DNA from: Janthinobacterium sp. BJB426
Lineage (GTDB): Bacteria > Pseudomonadota > Gammaproteobacteria > Burkholderiales > Burkholderiaceae_D
Reading direction: 5' to 3'
Assembly (NCBI RefSeq): GCF_002735705.1
Contig: NZ_PDZL01000015.1
Span: 84,089-148,088, forward strand
DNA length: 64,000 nucleotides
Made by a program: the position numbers and the translations under genes. A model generated the notes under the pieces. That model did not search any database. It was given only the letters and a program-made list of their open reading frames with translations, and was not told the DNA's origin. Positions within the stretch are counted from its first letter, which is position 1; each line of letters opens with the position of its first letter. Below, piece by piece: positions 48,783 through 57,880 of the stretch.

Positions 48783-50255
48783 TCAGCCTTTTGTGGTTTG
48801 TACTTCCGTCTGCACAACGGCCTGGGCCTTCACGTCGGCCGCATCATCCTCGTCGCTGTCCGTGCCCTTGCTGATGCTTTCGCCATCGTCGCGGCGCAAG
48901 GTCCAGAAGGTCAGCGAGGACAGCACCGTCAGCGCGGCCAGGGTCAGAAAGGCGTGGTGCAGGGCCGTGCTGAGCATGGCACGGTCCGACTGCGGCATGT
49001 CGCCCAGGTACCAGCCCGTGATCAGCGAACCGAAGGCGAGGCCAAAGCTCATCGACAGTTGCTGCATCGAGCTGGCGATGGTGCTGGCCATGCTCGAATC
49101 GCTCTTGTCGACGTCGGCATACGCGATGGTGTTCATGCTGGAAAACTGCAGCGAATTGAAAAAGCCCATGCACAGGCTGATGGCGACGATCACGTACAGG
49201 GGCGTCCCCACGCCCACCTGCGAAAACATGGCGATGGTGACGCCGATCAGCACGGTGTTGACGATCAGTACCTGGCGATAGCCGAAGCGTGCCAGCACGC
49301 GCGCGGAAATGAATTTCATGCCCATGGCGGCCGCGGCCGACGGCATCATCAGCAAGCCCGATTGCCAGGCGGGCAAGCCCAGGCCCAGCTGGTACAGCAG
49401 CGGCAGCAGGAAGGGCAGGCCGCCCACGCCCAGGCGCGTGACGAAGCCGCCCACGACGGAGACGCGGAAGGTGCGGATCTTGAACAGGGTCAGGCGCAGC
49501 AGCGGATGCAGCACTTCGCTCGAATGCCAGACATACGCGGCCAGCAGGCTGATGGAGATGAACAGCAGCACGGCAAACGAGGTGCCGTCGATGCGGTGTT
49601 CGCCGAAAATTTCGAGCAGCCACGACAGCAGCGCGATGCCCGTGCCGAACAGCACCAGGCCGATCAGGTCCAGCGGACGGGGCTTGTCGCCATAGTAATC
49701 GGGCATGTAGCGGTGCGCCAGGTACAGCGCCACCAGGCCGACAGGTACGTTGACGAAGAAAATCTCGCGCCACGACAGCCAGTGCACGATCAGCCCGCCC
49801 ACCGTGGGTCCCAGCAGGGGGCCGATCAGGGCGGGGATGATGACGAAATTCATGGCCGCCAGCAATTGCGACTTGGGAAAGGTGCGGATGATGGTGAGCC
49901 TGCCCACCGGCATCATCATGGCCGCGCCCACCCCTTGCAGCAGGCGCGCAGCCACCAGCATGGGCGCATTCACGGACAGGCCGCACAGGATGGAGGCGAG
50001 GGTAAAGATGGCGACGGCGGCGGAAAACACGCGCCGCGTGCCGAAGCGGTCGGCCATCCAGCCGCTGATGGGAATGCACACGGCCAGGCTCAGGATGTAG
50101 CTGGTGACGACGGCCTTCAGGCTCAGTGGCGTCACGTTCAGGCTGGCGGCCATGGCGGGGATGGCGGTGTTGACGATGGTGGAGTCGAGTTGCTCCATGA
50201 ACAGGGCGGTGGCGACCACCCAGGGAAGGTAGCTTTTGATCGGGGAACTGGTCAT
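48783..50255 (-). CDS. MFS multidrug exporter, DHA2 (EmrB/QacA-like) family
   Basis: The 490-residue protein has 14 predicted membrane segments. Helix 1 LFMEQLDSTIVNTAIPAMA is the DHA2 motif with the membrane Asp, ISGWMADRFGTRRVF is the MFS A motif, and IGPLLGPTVGGLIV is antiporter motif C. The tail is acidic (SDEDDAADVKAQ). It probably pumps hydrophobic drugs by proton exchange. No emrA-type adaptor gene adjoins. It lies upstream of pilC on the same strand. A 22-bp palindrome in its promoter region is a likely operator. Confidence 0.9.
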   Translation of the reverse strand: MTSSPIKSYLPWVVATALFMEQLDSTIVNTAIPAMAASLNVTPLSLKAVVTSYILSLAVCIPISGWMADRFGTRRVFSAAVAIFTLASILCGLSVNAPMLVAARLLQGVGAAMMMPVGRLTIIRTFPKSQLLAAMNFVIIPALIGPLLGPTVGGLIVHWLSWREIFFVNVPVGLVALYLAHRYMPDYYGDKPRPLDLIGLVLFGTGIALLSWLLEIFGEHRIDGTSFAVLLFISISLLAAYVWHSSEVLHPLLRLTLFKIRTFRVSVVGGFVTRLGVGGLPFLLPLLYQLGLGLPAWQSGLLMMPSAAAAMGMKFISARVLARFGYRQVLIVNTVLIGVTIAMFSQVGVGTPLYVIVAISLCMGFFNSLQFSSMNTIAYADVDKSDSSMASTIASSMQQLSMSFGLAFGSLITGWYLGDMPQSDRAMLSTALHHAFLTLAALTVLSSLTFWTLRRDDGESISKGTDSDEDDAADVKAQAVVQTEVQTTKG

Positions 50256-50367
50256 GGATGCGAGCCTGAGGAGAAAAAACGGAGCCGACAGTACGACGAA
50301 TTGTCACATAAATGGCGCAGGCGTGCCGCCCACGCCATTCATTTTGGCAGCGTGCCGGGGGCTTAGT

Positions 50368-50389
50368 CCATGGAACATTTGTTCCATGG
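50368..50389. promoter_or_regulatory. 22-bp perfect palindrome between divergent genes, probable operator
   Basis: CCATGGAACA-TT-TGTTCCATGG is a perfect inverted repeat in the 206-base gap between the exporter (minus) and the lipoprotein gene (plus). Length and symmetry fit a TetR- or LysR-type operator. No regulator gene is adjacent, so the binding protein would be encoded elsewhere. Confidence 0.6.
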
Positions 50390-50461
50390 CAATAGATTGC
50401 CGGCAAGGCTAACATGTGTTTTCCTGCAGCTCCGGCCTCTTTTCCTCGAAAGTCACACCAC

Positions 50462-51616
50462 ATGAAAAATGCATTTACGTTCCTTGTCCTGGGCGCGGCC
50501 CTGTCCGCATGTGGTGGCAGCAGCGATGGCGGCAAGCCTGAGGTGCCCATCACCCCGCCCGTCGTGGTCACGCCTCCTGTTACACCCGTCGACAGCGTGG
50601 CCGTGGCGTCAGCCGCCGTGGCCAAGGAGGCTGGCTTGAGCGTCATTGCGGGCGCCAGCGCCGATGAAAGCGTGTATGACGTGGCCGCCGATATCGGCGA
50701 CACCTGGCGCATCACCTTCGACAACGTCAAGAAAACCTACGCCATCCGCGTGCTGTCGACGCAGTTCGGCTTGAGCGACCGCAGCGGTACGTTCAGCGCC
50801 ACCACCGTTGGCAATCTCACCACCTACACGGCAACGGATTTCAGCGTCACCGTCGATGCGCGCACGCGTCTTCTGTCGGGCAATATCAAATTGGGTAATA
50901 TGGTCTCGACCGTCAGCGGCACCGGCTATGCGGTGAGCGACGTGGCCAAGCTGGCCGGCAGTTATATCTTCCTGGGCGCCATGCGTAATGCCTCGAACGG
51001 AGGCGACCGTTTCAATCCGAAAGGCAGTCTCAAGGTGGCGGCCGATGGCAGCGCGCAACTGTGCAATGGCGGCGTGTTCAATGCGCAAGGCGTGTGTTCT
51101 GCGGTATCGCCGCAGCTGGAAGCGGAAAACGCCAGCCTGACCCTGGTCAAGGATGCAAAGAACGGCTTGCTCTTCGCCCGCCAGGGTGACCAGGACTTCG
51201 GCATCGTGCACGTGCACGCGGGTGACCGGGGGCTGGCGCTGTTTATCGACCGCTACAGCCGCAACCAGCAGAACGTGCTGCGCGTGGGCACCATCGTGGC
51301 GGCCAAACAGCAAAAGATCGGCACCGAAATCGCCGGCAGTTACGCTTGTGCGGCGTCGGGCATCAGCGCGAACATCGTCGTTGCCGGCAGCACCGCCACC
51401 ATCACCAACAACACCGCTGGCAAGACGCACGCCGAAACCATCACCACCAACAAGCTGGGCCTGGGCGCGCTGGCCGTCGATTTCGATGGCATCGCCGTGT
51501 TCAAGGATCCGGCCGACGTGCCGGCAGATTATTCGATGTTCATGCCTGTGTCGTCGAGCATGGCGGTTGAGTTTTCGACCGACCGCTCGTACATGGGCAT
51601 GTGCTTGAAAAATTAG
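50462..51616 (+). CDS. Hypothetical lipoprotein
   Basis: The 384-residue protein is not recognised. The signal peptide MKNAFTFLVLGAALSACGG has a lipobox LSAC, predicting a lipid anchor at Cys17. A Pro/Val/Thr linker (about 27-45) follows, then a beta-rich region with repeated Thr/Ser and Gly, and three further cysteines. No repeats or catalytic motifs were seen. Start ATG 50462 is set by the signal peptide. It is convergent with cobQ, with only three bases between the stop codons and no visible terminator. Confidence 0.75.
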   Translation: MKNAFTFLVLGAALSACGGSSDGGKPEVPITPPVVVTPPVTPVDSVAVASAAVAKEAGLSVIAGASADESVYDVAADIGDTWRITFDNVKKTYAIRVLSTQFGLSDRSGTFSATTVGNLTTYTATDFSVTVDARTRLLSGNIKLGNMVSTVSGTGYAVSDVAKLAGSYIFLGAMRNASNGGDRFNPKGSLKVAADGSAQLCNGGVFNAQGVCSAVSPQLEAENASLTLVKDAKNGLLFARQGDQDFGIVHVHAGDRGLALFIDRYSRNQQNVLRVGTIVAAKQQKIGTEIAGSYACAASGISANIVVAGSTATITNNTAGKTHAETITTNKLGLGALAVDFDGIAVFKDPADVPADYSMFMPVSSSMAVEFSTDRSYMGMCLKN

Positions 51617-51619
51617 TCG

Positions 51620-53080
51620 CTAGCGTTTGATGTGATCCAGCGCAGCCAGCAGCGGTATGGCGGCATCGGCAATCCGCTCCAGGCTGGCCTCGCGCAGGGC
51701 GGCGGTGTCCACCGTGTGGCCGGAGTCCAGCCCCGCCCAGCGCAGCAGCGCCGAACACGCGGCGGGCGTGTCGAACATGCCGTGCAAATAGCTGCCGAGG
51801 ATTTGCCCGTCGCCCGACATGGCTCCTTCCGGCCGCCCATCGATGACAAAGGCCGGCTGCGCCAGCGCCGCGCCATGCGAGAGTCCCATGTGGATTTCAT
51901 AGCCTGCCACGGGCGCATCGGCCGCGCCGGAAAACGCGCAGTAGCCGCTCACTTGTTCCAGGCGTTTTTCGCTCGTCAGCTCCGTCACCATGTCCAGCAA
52001 TCCCAGCGCCGTTGACTCTCCCGCCGCGCCTTCCACGCCCAGCGGATCGCGCACGCTTTGCCCCAGCATCTGGAAGCCGCCACAGATGCCGAGCACCTTG
52101 CCGCCGTAGCGCAGGTGTTTTGCCAGGTAGGCGGGCCAGCCTTGCTGCTGCAGCCAGGCCAGGTCGCCCCGCGTGTTTTTACTGCCAGGCAGGATTACCA
52201 GGTCGGCCGGCGGAATCGGCTGCCCTTGCTGGACGAATTGCAGGTCGACCTCGGGGTGGGCGCGCAGCGCGTCGACATCCGTGTGGTTGCTGATGCGCGG
52301 CAGTTGCGGCACCACCACCTTGAAGGCGCCGCGTTCGGCCTGCATCGCTTCGACGGCATCTTCCGCGTCGAGGAACAAGCCTTGCAGGTAGGGCAGCACG
52401 GCCAGCACGGGTTTGCCCGTCTGCTGTTCCAGCCACTCGATGCCTGGCGTGAGCAGCGAGACGTCGCCGCGGAAGCGGTTGATGACGAAGCCCAGGATGC
52501 GCGCCCGCTCACTGTCGGACAGACAGGCCAGGGTGCCGATGATGTGGGCGAAGACGCCGCCCCGGTCGATGTCGGCCACCAGGATCACGGGACAGTCGAC
52601 GGCTTCGGCAAAGCCCATGTTGGCGATGTCGCGCGCGCGCAAATTGACTTCGGCGGGACTGCCCGCGCCTTCGACGACGACTGCGTCGTACTGCTGGCGC
52701 AAGCGCGTGTAGGATTCCAGCACGGCGCCCATGGCGATGGTCTTGTATTGCTGGTAGTCGCGCGCATCCATCTCGGCGCGCACCTTGCCGTGGATGATCA
52801 CTTGCGCGCCCGTGTTCGACGATGGTTTCAAAAGTACCGGATTCATGTCCGTGTGCGGCGCAATGCCGCACGCCAGCGCCTGCAAGGCTTGCGCGCGGCC
52901 GATCTCGCCGCCGTCGCTCGTTACGGCGCTATTCAAGGCCATGTTTTGCGGCTTGAACGGCGCTACCATCACGCCACGGCGTTTCAACAATCGACACAGG
53001 GCCGCGACGATGGTGCTCTTGCCCGCATCCGACGTCGTGCCTTGCACCATCAGCGCTGGAAACGGCACTTGCTGCGTCAT
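51620..53080 (-). CDS. cobQ: CobQ (CbiP), cobyric acid synthase
   Basis: CobQ amidates adenosylcobyrinic acid a,c-diamide at four side chains. The 486-residue protein has the N-terminal [20 protein letters not shown] nucleotide loop, [22 protein letters not shown] in parts, the [21 protein letters not shown] block, and a C-terminal class I glutamine amidotransferase domain with catalytic Cys in [11 protein letters not shown]. Start [11 protein letters not shown] at 53080, ATGA-overlapping btuF. It is the last gene of the riboswitch-controlled cobalamin operon. Confidence 0.95.
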   Translation of the reverse strand: MTQQVPFPALMVQGTTSDAGKSTIVAALCRLLKRRGVMVAPFKPQNMALNSAVTSDGGEIGRAQALQALACGIAPHTDMNPVLLKPSSNTGAQVIIHGKVRAEMDARDYQQYKTIAMGAVLESYTRLRQQYDAVVVEGAGSPAEVNLRARDIANMGFAEAVDCPVILVADIDRGGVFAHIIGTLACLSDSERARILGFVINRFRGDVSLLTPGIEWLEQQTGKPVLAVLPYLQGLFLDAEDAVEAMQAERGAFKVVVPQLPRISNHTDVDALRAHPEVDLQFVQQGQPIPPADLVILPGSKNTRGDLAWLQQQGWPAYLAKHLRYGGKVLGICGGFQMLGQSVRDPLGVEGAAGESTALGLLDMVTELTSEKRLEQVSGYCAFSGAADAPVAGYEIHMGLSHGAALAQPAFVIDGRPEGAMSGDGQILGSYLHGMFDTPAACSALLRWAGLDSGHTVDTAALREASLERIADAAIPLLAALDHIKR

Positions 53081-53976
53081 GGGACGGCTTTCGTGCGGTG
53101 CTGGCGGGCCGCTTCCAGCTGCTCGCACATGGCGGCCGTACCTTCGATCATGCGCGGGCCGGCGCGGTTCAGCAGGTCGCCATTCAGGCGGAACAGGTTA
53201 TTCTTGCGCACGGCCGTCATCGACGGGAAGGCGCGCCACATAGCCAGGCCGCCTTCGCTGCGCGGATCGCTTTTTTCGCTTGTCCCGAAGATGACTTCCG
53301 GGTCTTCCTGCAGCACACCTTCCGGCGTGACGACGGGCGCTACCACCTTCATCGCGGCAAAGATGTTCTGCGCGCCGCATACGCGCATGGAGTCGCTGAT
53401 GATGCTCGCGCCGCTCAAGGTATATAACGGTTTGTCCCATACCTGGTAAAACACGCGCACGGGCGGGCGCTGCGCGTATTGCGCCGTCAAGCTGGCCAGC
53501 TTGGCGCGCAGCTGGGCGGCGGCCGGCTTGGCGACTTTTTCCGTGCCCATCAACTGGCCCAGGCGCTCCATGCTGTCGGGGATGTCGGCCAGCTTGCGCG
53601 GTTCGCTGTGATAGATGGGCACCTTCAGCTGGCGCAGCATGGCGATCTGACGTTCGGCACTGCCATGCATCCACACGACGATGAGGTCCGGCTTCAAGGC
53701 AATGATGCGCTCCATGTCGTACTGGCGGTTGTCGCCCACTTGCGTGATTTTCTTTGCCGCTTCCGGATAGTCGCTGTAGCTGACGACGCCGGCGATCTTC
53801 TCGCCGCCGCCGGCCGCGAACAGCAGCTCCGTCACATGCGGCGCCAGCGCCAGGATGCGCTGCGCCGGTTTTTCCAAAGTGACGGTATTGCCGTCGTCGT
53901 CGCGCACGGTGATGGCGGCGTGTGTTTGCAGCGAGACCAGTCCGGCCAGCAGCAGTGCTGTTTTCAAGTGGTTCAT
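53077..53976 (-). CDS. btuF: BtuF-like cobalamin-binding periplasmic protein
   Basis: The 299-residue solute-binding protein has a signal peptide ([20 protein letters not shown]) and a class III binding fold: [36 protein letters not shown] is the usual N-lobe start (given here in its family role), with [12 protein letters not shown]. It should deliver B12 or cobinamide to BtuCD. Start at 53976 follows from the signal peptide; the long upstream frame lies inside the aminotransferase gene. Four-base overlap with cobQ. Confidence 0.88.
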   Translation of the reverse strand: MNHLKTALLLAGLVSLQTHAAITVRDDDGNTVTLEKPAQRILALAPHVTELLFAAGGGEKIAGVVSYSDYPEAAKKITQVGDNRQYDMERIIALKPDLIVVWMHGSAERQIAMLRQLKVPIYHSEPRKLADIPDSMERLGQLMGTEKVAKPAAAQLRAKLASLTAQYAQRPPVRVFYQVWDKPLYTLSGASIISDSMRVCGAQNIFAAMKVVAPVVTPEGVLQEDPEVIFGTSEKSDPRSEGGLAMWRAFPSMTAVRKNNLFRLNGDLLNRAGPRMIEGTAAMCEQLEAARQHRTKAVP

Positions 53977-54959
53977 GTGTGCTTCCATGTGGTGAGGGCT
54001 TGCTGCAGGCGCAGCCAGGCGTGTTCGTCGGGGGGCAAGCCCAGGCGGATGCCATGGGCCGCGTGGCGGAACAGGCGCACCCAGATGCCCGATTCTGCCA
54101 TGTGGCGCCAGAACGCTTCGGCGCGTGCTTCCGGCCACCACTGGAACAGCGCCGTGCCGTTGCTGGCGATGCCGTGCGCGGCCAACAACTGGCGCAGGCG
54201 CTCGCCATCGCCGCGCAGGCGTTCGCGCATCGCCTCCTGCCAGTGCGTATCGTTCAAGGCGGCCAGCGCCACCTGCTGCGCCGGACCGCTGACGGTCCAC
54301 GGTCCAAGCATGTCGGCCAGTTGCACCAGCAGGGCGGGATGGGCGGCGACAAAACCCAGGCGCAATCCCGCCAGGCCAAAGAATTTGCCCACCGAGCGCA
54401 GCACGATCAGGCCCGGCTGGCCTGTGTGCGGCCCGAGGCTTGCTTGCGCTTCCGTGTCGCCGAACGCTTCATCGACCACCAGCCAGCCGCCGCGCGCGGC
54501 CAGCTTGCCCGACCATTCCAGCAGCAGTGCGGGAGCGATGCGCTCACCGGTGGGATTGTTCGGATTGCAGATGACCAGCACGTCGCAGTGGTCGATGGCA
54601 TCGGCCAGCTGCGCATACGGCACTTGTCGCAATTCGTGACCGTGCTGGCCCCAGTGGTGCGCGTGTTCCGCATACGACGGCGCGGCGACCACCACGCGCG
54701 ACGGCGCGCGCAGCCGGGGCAGGGCCTGGATGGCAGCTTGCGTGCCGGCGATCGGCAGCATGGCTGGTGCACCGTAATAGGCACAGGCGGCTGCCGCCAG
54801 CGCAGGATCGGCTTCCGGCAGCCGGTGCCAGGCGCTGGCGCTGCTGGCGGGCACGGGATAGCCGTGCGGATTGATGCCGGTCGACAGGTCGATCCAGTCG
54901 GCCAGTGGTCGTCCATATTCGCGCGCGGCGTCGCGCAGGTTGCCGCCATGTTCAAGCAA
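53973..54959 (-). CDS. cobC: Threonine-phosphate decarboxylase (CobC/CobD aminotransferase family)
   Basis: The enzyme makes (R)-1-aminopropan-2-ol phosphate, the linker between corrin ring and nucleotide loop. The 328-residue PLP protein has LSTGINPHGYPVP (near 27), CNPNNPTGE (near 155) and the PLP-lysine segment RSVGKFFGLAGLRLGF (near 210). Naming differs among species: cobC in Pseudomonas, cobD in Salmonella. It overlaps btuF and cbiB. Confidence 0.92.
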   Translation of the reverse strand: MLEHGGNLRDAAREYGRPLADWIDLSTGINPHGYPVPASSASAWHRLPEADPALAAAACAYYGAPAMLPIAGTQAAIQALPRLRAPSRVVVAAPSYAEHAHHWGQHGHELRQVPYAQLADAIDHCDVLVICNPNNPTGERIAPALLLEWSGKLAARGGWLVVDEAFGDTEAQASLGPHTGQPGLIVLRSVGKFFGLAGLRLGFVAAHPALLVQLADMLGPWTVSGPAQQVALAALNDTHWQEAMRERLRGDGERLRQLLAAHGIASNGTALFQWWPEARAEAFWRHMAESGIWVRLFRHAAHGIRLGLPPDEHAWLRLQQALTTWKHT

Positions 54960-55905
54960 GGTATTTCCCCTTCAGGTAGAACAGGCCCGCCAGCAGCGCC
55001 ATCCAGATCAGCCACAACAAGGCCGTCTCGGCCACCAGGCGCCAGGCGCGGTCGATGTCGCGCGCTTCGGCCGGGCGGCCGCTGCCCAAAGGCGGGCGGC
55101 GTTCCAGCTCGCCGTCGTAAATGGCGTCGCCGCCCAAAGCCAGGCCCAGGGCCCCGGCGCCGCTGGCCATCACGGGGCCCGCGTTCGGACTGCCCCAGTT
55201 GGGCGCCTGCGTGCGCCAGCAGTGCCACGCGCGTTTTTTGTCGGCCATATTCTTGCCCAGCATGACATAGGAGATGGCCGTCAGGCGCGCCGGCAGGTAA
55301 TTCAAGACGTCGTCGATGCGCGCGGCGCAGCAGCCGAACCAGTCGTAGCGTGCGTTGCGGTAACCCCACATGGCGTCGAGCGTGTTTGCCAGGCGGAACA
55401 GCACGGCGCCGGGCCCGCCCGCCACGGCAAACCAGAACAGGGTGCCAAAGACGGCGTCGTTGCCGTTTTCCAGCAGGGATTCCGTGCTGGCCTTGGCCAG
55501 GCTGGCCGCATCGGCATTGGCCGTGTCGCGGCTGACGATGCGCGCCGTCAGCAGACGTGCGTTGTCCAGGTCATCGATGGACAATGCATCGGCAATCGGT
55601 TGATTGTGGTCGCGCAGGCTGCGCAGGCCCAGACAGAGATACAGCAGGAAAACGTGGAGCGCCGCACCGGCCAGGCCGCACAGCCAGTAGGCGGCATAGC
55701 TGATGGGCAGCACGGCCAGCGACCACGCCAGCGCGCCGCGCAGCAAACGCCCACGGCCCCGGTTCAGCAGGCGTTCCAGAGCGCTGGCGAAGCGGCCAAA
55801 ACCGACCAGCGGATGCCAGCGGCGCGTTTCTCCCATCAGCAGGTCGAGCAGCACGCCGGCCGTCATCAAGGCGGCCAGCATGGGCAGCGACAGCCCGCTC
55901 AGCAT
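54952..55905 (-). CDS. cbiB: CbiB, adenosylcobinamide-phosphate synthase
   Basis: CbiB (CobD in Pseudomonas naming) joins the aminopropanol linker to adenosylcobyric acid. The 317-residue integral membrane protein contains HPLVGFGRFASALERLLNRG in its N-terminal part, RIVSRDTANAD, ASTESLLENGNDAVFGTLFWF in parts and KKRAWHCWRTQAPNWGSPNA region, all typical. It overlaps cobU by seven and the aminotransferase gene by eight bases. Confidence 0.93.
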   Translation of the reverse strand: MLSGLSLPMLAALMTAGVLLDLLMGETRRWHPLVGFGRFASALERLLNRGRGRLLRGALAWSLAVLPISYAAYWLCGLAGAALHVFLLYLCLGLRSLRDHNQPIADALSIDDLDNARLLTARIVSRDTANADAASLAKASTESLLENGNDAVFGTLFWFAVAGGPGAVLFRLANTLDAMWGYRNARYDWFGCCAARIDDVLNYLPARLTAISYVMLGKNMADKKRAWHCWRTQAPNWGSPNAGPVMASGAGALGLALGGDAIYDGELERRPPLGSGRPAEARDIDRAWRLVAETALLWLIWMALLAGLFYLKGKYLA

Positions 55906-56465
55906 GGGCCGCCTTTCAGGTACAGGGGCAAGCCGGCGGCGACAAAGACAGCCCTGTCGCAGACGGCCGCCACGGCCTGGTTCAAGCGGCCTGCTTCATC
56001 GGTGAAGCAGCGCGAAATGGCGCCGTAGGGCACGATGCCCATGCCCACTTCATTCGATACCAGCACAATGTCGCAAGCTGTGTCTTCGATTTCCGCCAGC
56101 GCATACAGCAGGTGCGCGCGCTCGCTGTGGAACAGTTCTGGCAGGGTGATGTCGCCCACATCCGGATACGTCTCGCCAGTGGAAAACATCAGGTTCGTCA
56201 GCCACAGGGTCAGGCAGTCGACCAGCAGCAGCCGGCCGGGCCGGGCTTCCCGCAGGATGGCGTCGCCCAGGCGCAGCGGTTCTTCGATAGTCACCCACCC
56301 GGCCGGGCGCTGCGCGCGGTGATGCGTGATACGCGTGGCCATCTCGCCGTCACCCGCCTGCGCCGTGGCGAGGTAGAGTACTTCCTTGCCGGACTCGCGG
56401 GCCAGCGTTTCCGCATAAGCGCTCTTGCCGGAACGGGCGCCGCCGAAGACCAGTGTGCGCGTCAT
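55899..56465 (-). CDS. cobU: CobU/CobP, adenosylcobinamide kinase and guanylyltransferase
   Basis: The bifunctional enzyme phosphorylates adenosylcobinamide and adds GMP. The 188-residue protein has P-loop FGGARSGKSAYAE (near 5), ATAQAGDGEMATRITHHRAQR (near 33, read in parts; contains the guanylylated His region), LLVDCLTLWLTNLM and VSNEVGMGIVP. Start MTRTLVFGGARSG at 56465, 7 bases after cobO. Confidence 0.94.
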   Translation of the reverse strand: MTRTLVFGGARSGKSAYAETLARESGKEVLYLATAQAGDGEMATRITHHRAQRPAGWVTIEEPLRLGDAILREARPGRLLLVDCLTLWLTNLMFSTGETYPDVGDITLPELFHSERAHLLYALAEIEDTACDIVLVSNEVGMGIVPYGAISRCFTDEAGRLNQAVAAVCDRAVFVAAGLPLYLKGGPC

Positions 56466-56472
56466 GGCGCTG

Positions 56473-57111
56473 TTACCACTCGGTACCGAGTTGCGCGCCG
56501 ATGCCGGCCGCATACGCATGTTTGACGACGGCCATTTCGGTAACGGTGTCGGCGATCGCGATCAATTCGTCCGGCGCGCCGCGGCCCGTGATGACCACGT
56601 GCTGCATGGCCGGGCGTTCCAGCAGGTCGGCGATGATTTTATGGACGTCGAGGTAGTTGTATTTGAGGGCGATATTGAGTTCGTCGAACAGCACCAGGCC
56701 GTAGCTTGGGTCGGCCAGAAAGGTCTTCGCCTGTTCCCAGGCCAGTTCGGCCTTTTCGATGTCGCGCTCGCGGTTCTGCGTTTCCCAAGTATAGCCTTCG
56801 CCCATCGCATGAAAACTGATTTCGTCGGGGAAGCGGCGCAGGAATTTTTCTTCGCCCGTCGACATGGCGCCCTTGATGAACTGCACCACGCCTACCTTCA
56901 TGCCGTGGCCCATGGCGCGGATGGCCATGCCGAAGCCGCTCGAACTCTTGCCCTTGCCATTGCCCGTGTTGACGATGATGATGCCGATTTCCTTGTCGGC
57001 CTTGGCGATGGCCGCGTCGATGATGGCCTTCTTGCGCTCCATGCGCACGCGGTGGCGTTCGTTGATAGCTGCGGTATTGGCTGCGGTGTCCGCGTCGATG
57101 TTGTCGCTCAT
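56473..57111 (-). CDS. cobO: CobO (BtuR/CobA), corrinoid adenosyltransferase
   Basis: The enzyme transfers the 5'-deoxyadenosyl group of ATP to Co(I) corrinoids. The 212-residue protein has the P-loop-like VNTGNGKGKSSSGFGMAIR (near 49), VGVVQFIKG, LFDELNIALKYNYLD and VVITGRGAPDELI. The product is adenosylcobalamin or its precursors, the same cofactor form that CarH-like sensors bind. It is in the middle of the btuB operon. Confidence 0.95.
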   Translation of the reverse strand: MSDNIDADTAANTAAINERHRVRMERKKAIIDAAIAKADKEIGIIIVNTGNGKGKSSSGFGMAIRAMGHGMKVGVVQFIKGAMSTGEEKFLRRFPDEISFHAMGEGYTWETQNRERDIEKAELAWEQAKTFLADPSYGLVLFDELNIALKYNYLDVHKIIADLLERPAMQHVVITGRGAPDELIAIADTVTEMAVVKHAYAAGIGAQLGTEW

Positions 57112-57112
57112 G

Positions 57113-57880
57113 TCAGTCCTCTTTCGGTATGAATATCTTGCGTTTGCCGTGATCGATGATCTCGATCGGGTGGCCCAGGTAGTCGCTCAGGATGGATGCC
57201 TGCATCACGTCGGCCACGGGACCGGCCAGCCAGCCGCCGTCGCCCATCAGCAGCAGCGCATGGGTCGAAACGCTGTGCGCCAGGTTCAGGTCATGCCCCA
57301 CCATCACCACGGTTTTATTCTGTTCGCGGCACAGCTTAGCCAGCAGGCCCATGACGCTGACCTGGTGCGCCAGGTCGAGCGCATTGGCCGGTTCATCGAG
57401 CAGCAGCAAGGACGTATCCTGCGCCAGCATGGCGGCGATCGCCACACGCTGACGTTCGCCGCCGGACAGGCTGCGCACATCGCGTTCGGCCAGGTGTTCC
57501 ACTTCCATCGAGGCCAGCGCCGCCAGGGCGATGCGCTGGTCGTCGCTGCCTTCCCAGTAATGGTTGTCGTGATACGGGTGGCGCGCCGACAGCACGGTTT
57601 CGATGACGCGGTACGAGAACGCGTCATGGCGCGCCTGCGCCAGGAAAGCCCGTTCGCGCGCCAGTGCGTCCAGCGGCCAGTCGATCAGGGCGCGGCCCTG
57701 TATCGTCACGTGGCCCGTATCCGGTTCGCGCAAGCCGGCCAGGGTGCGCAGCAAGGTGCTTTTGCCGGCGCCATTGCGGCCGATCACGCTCCAGCATTCG
57801 CCATCCCTGATGTGCCAGATGAGGTTTTCCACGAGGCAGCGCGTGCCCGCCTTCAGGCCGAGTTGGTAAGTACGTATCAT
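57113..57880 (-). CDS. btuD: ABC-transporter ATPase for cobalamin (BtuD-like)
   Basis: The 255-residue ATPase has Walker A GRNGAGKST (near 35), signature LSGGERQR (near 140), Walker B LLLLDEPANALDL and switch His in VMVGHDLNLAHSV. It belongs to the FecCD/BtuCD importer family. It overlaps btuC by ATGA and precedes cobO by one base. Start MIRTYQLGLKAG at 57880; the longer upstream frame lies within btuC. Confidence 0.9.
   Translation of the reverse strand: MIRTYQLGLKAGTRCLVENLIWHIRDGECWSVIGRNGAGKSTLLRTLAGLREPDTGHVTIQGRALIDWPLDALARERAFLAQARHDAFSYRVIETVLSARHPYHDNHYWEGSDDQRIALAALASMEVEHLAERDVRSLSGGERQRVAIAAMLAQDTSLLLLDEPANALDLAHQVSVMGLLAKLCREQNKTVVMVGHDLNLAHSVSTHALLLMGDGGWLAGPVADVMQASILSDYLGHPIEIIDHGKRKIFIPKED

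Noticed and set aside
48798..50366. A 522-codon plus-strand frame opposite the DHA2 exporter
   Set aside because: Its translation is Gln/His/Arg/Asp-rich and repetitive, typical of an antisense shadow of a membrane protein.
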